From contig CALTTP010000004.1 in the NCBI GenBank assembly GCA_943912255.1, positions 124,001 through 188,000 of the forward strand: a stretch of 64,000 nucleotides of DNA, written 5' to 3'. The stretch's first letter is position 1. Each line of letters starts with the position of its first letter. The position numbers and the translations under genes were made by a program. Source of the stretch: an uncultured Peptoniphilaceae bacterium (lineage in GTDB: Bacteria > Bacillota > Clostridia > Tissierellales > Peptoniphilaceae). Shown piece after piece: positions 61,871 through 64,000 of the stretch. The notes under the pieces were generated by a model that saw nothing but the letters and a program-made list of their open reading frames with translations, was not told where the DNA came from and did not search any database.

Positions 61871-63166
61871 ATGAGAAAACACTTAAAGTATTTAGGAATA
61901 CTTCTTTGTATGGTAGTTTTTCTTGTGGCTTGTGATAATAAGAACCAAAACACAGACACAACTGAAGCGGCCAATACAACTGAACAATCTCAAGAAAAGA
62001 CAGAAGAGACAGAAATAACATTTATGATACCTGATTGGGGTGCTCCAACAGACGAAATGTTAGAAGAGTTTAAAAATGAAACTGGAATTACAGTAAATGT
62101 ATTGCCTACAAGTTGGGATGATATTAGGGACAAGATAGCTACAGTTGCTGTAGGTAAGCAGGTTGCTGCAGATGTCTTTGAAGTTGACTGGTCATGGACT
62201 GGAGAGTTCCACGCGGCAGACTGGTTAATGCCAATTGATATGTCCGATGAGGACAAAGAGGATATGCCAACTATAAAGAGCTTTACCATAGGCGATGAGG
62301 TTTTAGCTGTACCATATGCAAATGACTTTAGAATCGCATTTTACAATAAGGAAATGTTTGACAAGGTTGGGGCTGATGCACCAAAGACTTGGGATGAGCT
62401 TATAGATGCTTGTAAGAAATTAAAGGAACAAGGAATATGTGAATATCCAATAGGATTGCCACTTAAAGCAGATGAAAGTACAAGTACAACTTTAATGTGG
62501 TTGGCTTATAGTAGAAACAATAAATTCTTCAACGATGATGATACTATAAATAAGGAAGCTGTAAAGGATGGATTAACTGTAATTGAAAAAATTGTAAAAG
62601 AAGGTCTAGTAGACCCTGCAAATGCTGAGAACACAGGTCAAATGGCATATGCGAAAATTTTATCTGAAGAAGCTGCATTTATGATAGGACCTTCATCCTA
62701 TGTTACAAGAGTTAACGATCCTGAAAAGAGTAAGGTAGTAGATAAGATTATGCCAATTTTATTACCTGGTATAGAAAAAGAAGCGGATGTAACAGTTCCA
62801 TTTGCAGAAGCTGTAGGTATTTCAAAATATACTAAGAATCCAGAGGCTGCAGAGAAGTGGGTTAAATGGTATACATCAAAGGAAAATCAACTAAAGATGT
62901 TCAATGACTTATCAGCCCTACCAACTAGAAACTCAGTGCTTAACGGTTTGATTGAAGATGGAACAATTAAGAATTCAGGGGCTATGGTGGATTTAGCTAA
63001 GATGATAGAGTCACCTTTCCCAAATGGTGTTCCTAAGTACTACACAAAGATGAGTACAGAAATTTTTAACACTGTAAATCAAATGACTTCTGGAAAGTTG
63101 ACAGCTGATGAAGCGGCAAATAAGATAGAAGAAAATGTTAATAAAATAGTAGAAGAAAATAAATAA
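61871..63166 (+). CDS. ABC transporter sugar-type solute-binding lipoprotein
   Basis: 431 residues. Lipobox VVFLVAC followed by DNKNQ and a linker rich in Thr/Glu; then a family 1 solute-binding fold: EITFMIPDWGAPTDEMLEEF near residue 45, FEVDWSWTGEF near 103, VPYANDFRIAFYNKEMFDKVG near 145, PKTWDELIDACKKLKEQG near 170. Likely binds an oligosaccharide outside the membrane and feeds the permease at 63222. The ATG at 61871 has GGAGG at 61861-61865; an in-frame ATG at 61859 overlaps that site. The linker between C-term and permease carries a hairpin. Ligand unknown. Confidence 0.9.
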   Translation: MRKHLKYLGILLCMVVFLVACDNKNQNTDTTEAANTTEQSQEKTEETEITFMIPDWGAPTDEMLEEFKNETGITVNVLPTSWDDIRDKIATVAVGKQVAADVFEVDWSWTGEFHAADWLMPIDMSDEDKEDMPTIKSFTIGDEVLAVPYANDFRIAFYNKEMFDKVGADAPKTWDELIDACKKLKEQGICEYPIGLPLKADESTSTTLMWLAYSRNNKFFNDDDTINKEAVKDGLTVIEKIVKEGLVDPANAENTGQMAYAKILSEEAAFMIGPSSYVTRVNDPEKSKVVDKIMPILLPGIEKEADVTVPFAEAVGISKYTKNPEAAEKWVKWYTSKENQLKMFNDLSALPTRNSVLNGLIEDGTIKNSGAMVDLAKMIESPFPNGVPKYYTKMSTEIFNTVNQMTSGKLTADEAANKIEENVNKIVEENK

Positions 63167-63170
63167 TCTA

Positions 63171-63192
63171 GGCGACCAGTGATGGTCGCTTT
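63171..63192 (+). terminator. intercistronic hairpin between binding protein and permease
   Basis: GCGACCA pairs perfectly with TGGTCGC around GTGA; only TTTAC follows. Likely a partial terminator or 3' stabiliser giving more binding protein than permease, as common in ABC importer operons. Confidence 0.7.
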
Positions 63193-63221
63193 ACATAATA
63201 TTGTCGAATAGAGGGATGATT

Positions 63222-64000
63222 ATGGAAAAGGGCAATAGGAATTACTGGATTTTATTGATGCCGGGTTTGATTATAATGGTAGGAACAGTTCTAATTCCGA
63301 TACTTAGAACATTTATGTTTAGCTTGCAAAAATATAATTTAACAGAGCCTTGGGATAAAAAATTCGTCGGTTTAAAAAACTATAGCAAGGTGTTAACATC
63401 AGAAGACTTTAGACTAGCATTAAAAAACAGTCTAATAATAATGGCTTTTGTAGTTGTATTTGTAATGGTGTCAAGCATATCGGTTGCCCTATTGTTAAAT
63501 AAAAAGACAAAGGTTACTCCAGTTCTTACAGCAGTTGCAATAATACCATGGGCTCTACCTCCCTTGGTAAATGGAATAATGTGGAAATTCATATTCTATC
63601 CAGGCTATGGATTTGTCAATAAGCTGTTGTTAAAAGGTGGGCTGGTGGATAGTCCCGTCTCCTTTACAAACAATTTAATATTATTGATGATTGCGATAGC
63701 GGTAGCTGTTTCATGGCGTGTGGTTCCCTTTTGTTCCATTATAATACTTGCTAATTTACAAAGTATCCCTAAGGACTTGTACGAAGCGGCCCAAGTTGAC
63801 GGAAGTAGTAGATTGCAAGAATTTACCAAGATAACTATGCCACTGATCTTACCTTCCCTTTCAATTGTATTTATAAAGATAATGATGGCTGCTATAAATA
63901 TATTTGACGAGGTAATTGCCATGGTGGGTTATCGGTTGGACAGTCAAACCCTTTTGGTCAACAACTACTTGCATACATTTAACTATCTGGACTTTGGATA
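63222..64000 (+). CDS. sugar ABC transporter permease, MalF/UgpA type (3' end outside window)
   Basis: Open to the window edge; 259 residues visible. An N-terminal hydrophobic segment (YWILLMPGLIIMVGTVLIPI), NYSKVLTSEDF, then further membrane segments and the EAA loop LYEAAQVDGSSRLQEFTKIT near residue 187, which docks the ATPase subunit. This is the first of the two inner-membrane subunits expected in a carbohydrate importer. The start ATG at 63222 has GAGGGATGATT upstream. The C-terminus, the second permease and any ATPase are beyond the edge. Partner of the 61871-63166 binding protein. Confidence 0.9.
   Translation, partial: MEKGNRNYWILLMPGLIIMVGTVLIPILRTFMFSLQKYNLTEPWDKKFVGLKNYSKVLTSEDFRLALKNSLIIMAFVVVFVMVSSISVALLLNKKTKVTPVLTAVAIIPWALPPLVNGIMWKFIFYPGYGFVNKLLLKGGLVDSPVSFTNNLILLMIAIAVAVSWRVVPFCSIIILANLQSIPKDLYEAAQVDGSSRLQEFTKITMPLILPSLSIVFIKIMMAAINIFDEVIAMVGYRLDSQTLLVNNYLHTFNYLDFG

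Overview
The window is AT-rich, with densely packed genes on both strands, strong GGAGG-type ribosome binding sites and U-tailed hairpin terminators. Surface proteins anchored by cell-wall-binding repeats 2 (CWB2), a double-cubane-cluster (2-hydroxyacyl-CoA dehydratase family) operon, YedE/TusA/DUF3343 selenium-type genes and a BirA/BioY pair point to an anaerobic low-GC Gram-positive, most likely a Tissierellia/Peptoniphilaceae-type organism. This placement is inferred from gene content only. No rRNA, tRNA, CRISPR array, transposase or phage gene was recognised.

Layout. 0-5.2 kb: the end of a CWB2 surface protein, an M18 aminopeptidase, and a four-gene operon (activase, short dehydratase-like paralogue, double-cubane reductase, DUF3343). 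5.2-10.4 kb (minus): a 1710-residue CWB2-anchored surface protein with an 18-bp tandem repeat. 10.6-12.5 kb (minus): a GlsB-type membrane protein and the DUF3343/TusA/YedE cluster. 12.7-15.6 kb (minus): a Ca2+/Mn2+-type P-type ATPase behind a clear yybP-ykoY Mn2+ riboswitch. 15.6-17.6 kb (minus): CPBP protease and M20 amidohydrolase. 17.8-19.8 kb: cardiolipin synthase and a DUF1232 protein. 19.9-23.2 kb: two ABC exporter half-genes broken by five single-base indels. 23.3-29.2 kb: FAD/NAD(P)-binding protein, small membrane protein, MBL-fold protein, YbaK deacylase, and a GCS2-type glutamate-cysteine ligase paired with a glutathionylspermidine-synthase-like ATP-grasp protein. 29.2-31.9 kb (minus): DUF1287 protein, AlkD-like protein, glycosyltransferase. 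32.1-36.3 kb: tandem P-II-like protein, MGMT, metallophosphoesterase, two-gene ABC transporter. 36.4-40.1 kb: divergent fructose locus (fruA, fruK minus; DeoR regulator plus). 40.2-42.5 kb: argS and a frameshifted mntP. 42.7-46.3 kb: a lamin-tail/phytase-like/CWB2 surface protein. 46.4-49.1 kb (minus): pyrC, birA, bioY. 49.3-55.2 kb: a two-component system embedded among exported proteins, one interrupted by an in-frame stop. 55.3-60.2 kb: parA, parB, cyclodeaminase, cysteine desulfurase, DUF4446, pta. 60.3-64 kb: methyltransferase, nitroreductase, and a sugar ABC transporter that runs off the window.

Themes. Mn2+ homeostasis appears twice: a riboswitch-controlled P-type exporter that is intact, and MntP, which is frameshifted. 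Sulfur/selenium/cysteine chemistry recurs (DCCP, two DUF3343 proteins, TusA, YedE, cysteine desulfurase, Cys-tRNA deacylase, gamma-glutamylcysteine ligase). Biotin is apparently imported and sensed, with a likely BirA operator overlapping the bioY promoter. Lesions are concentrated in the ABC exporter pair, mntP and one secreted protein; genuine decay and sequencing indels cannot be separated from one sequence.
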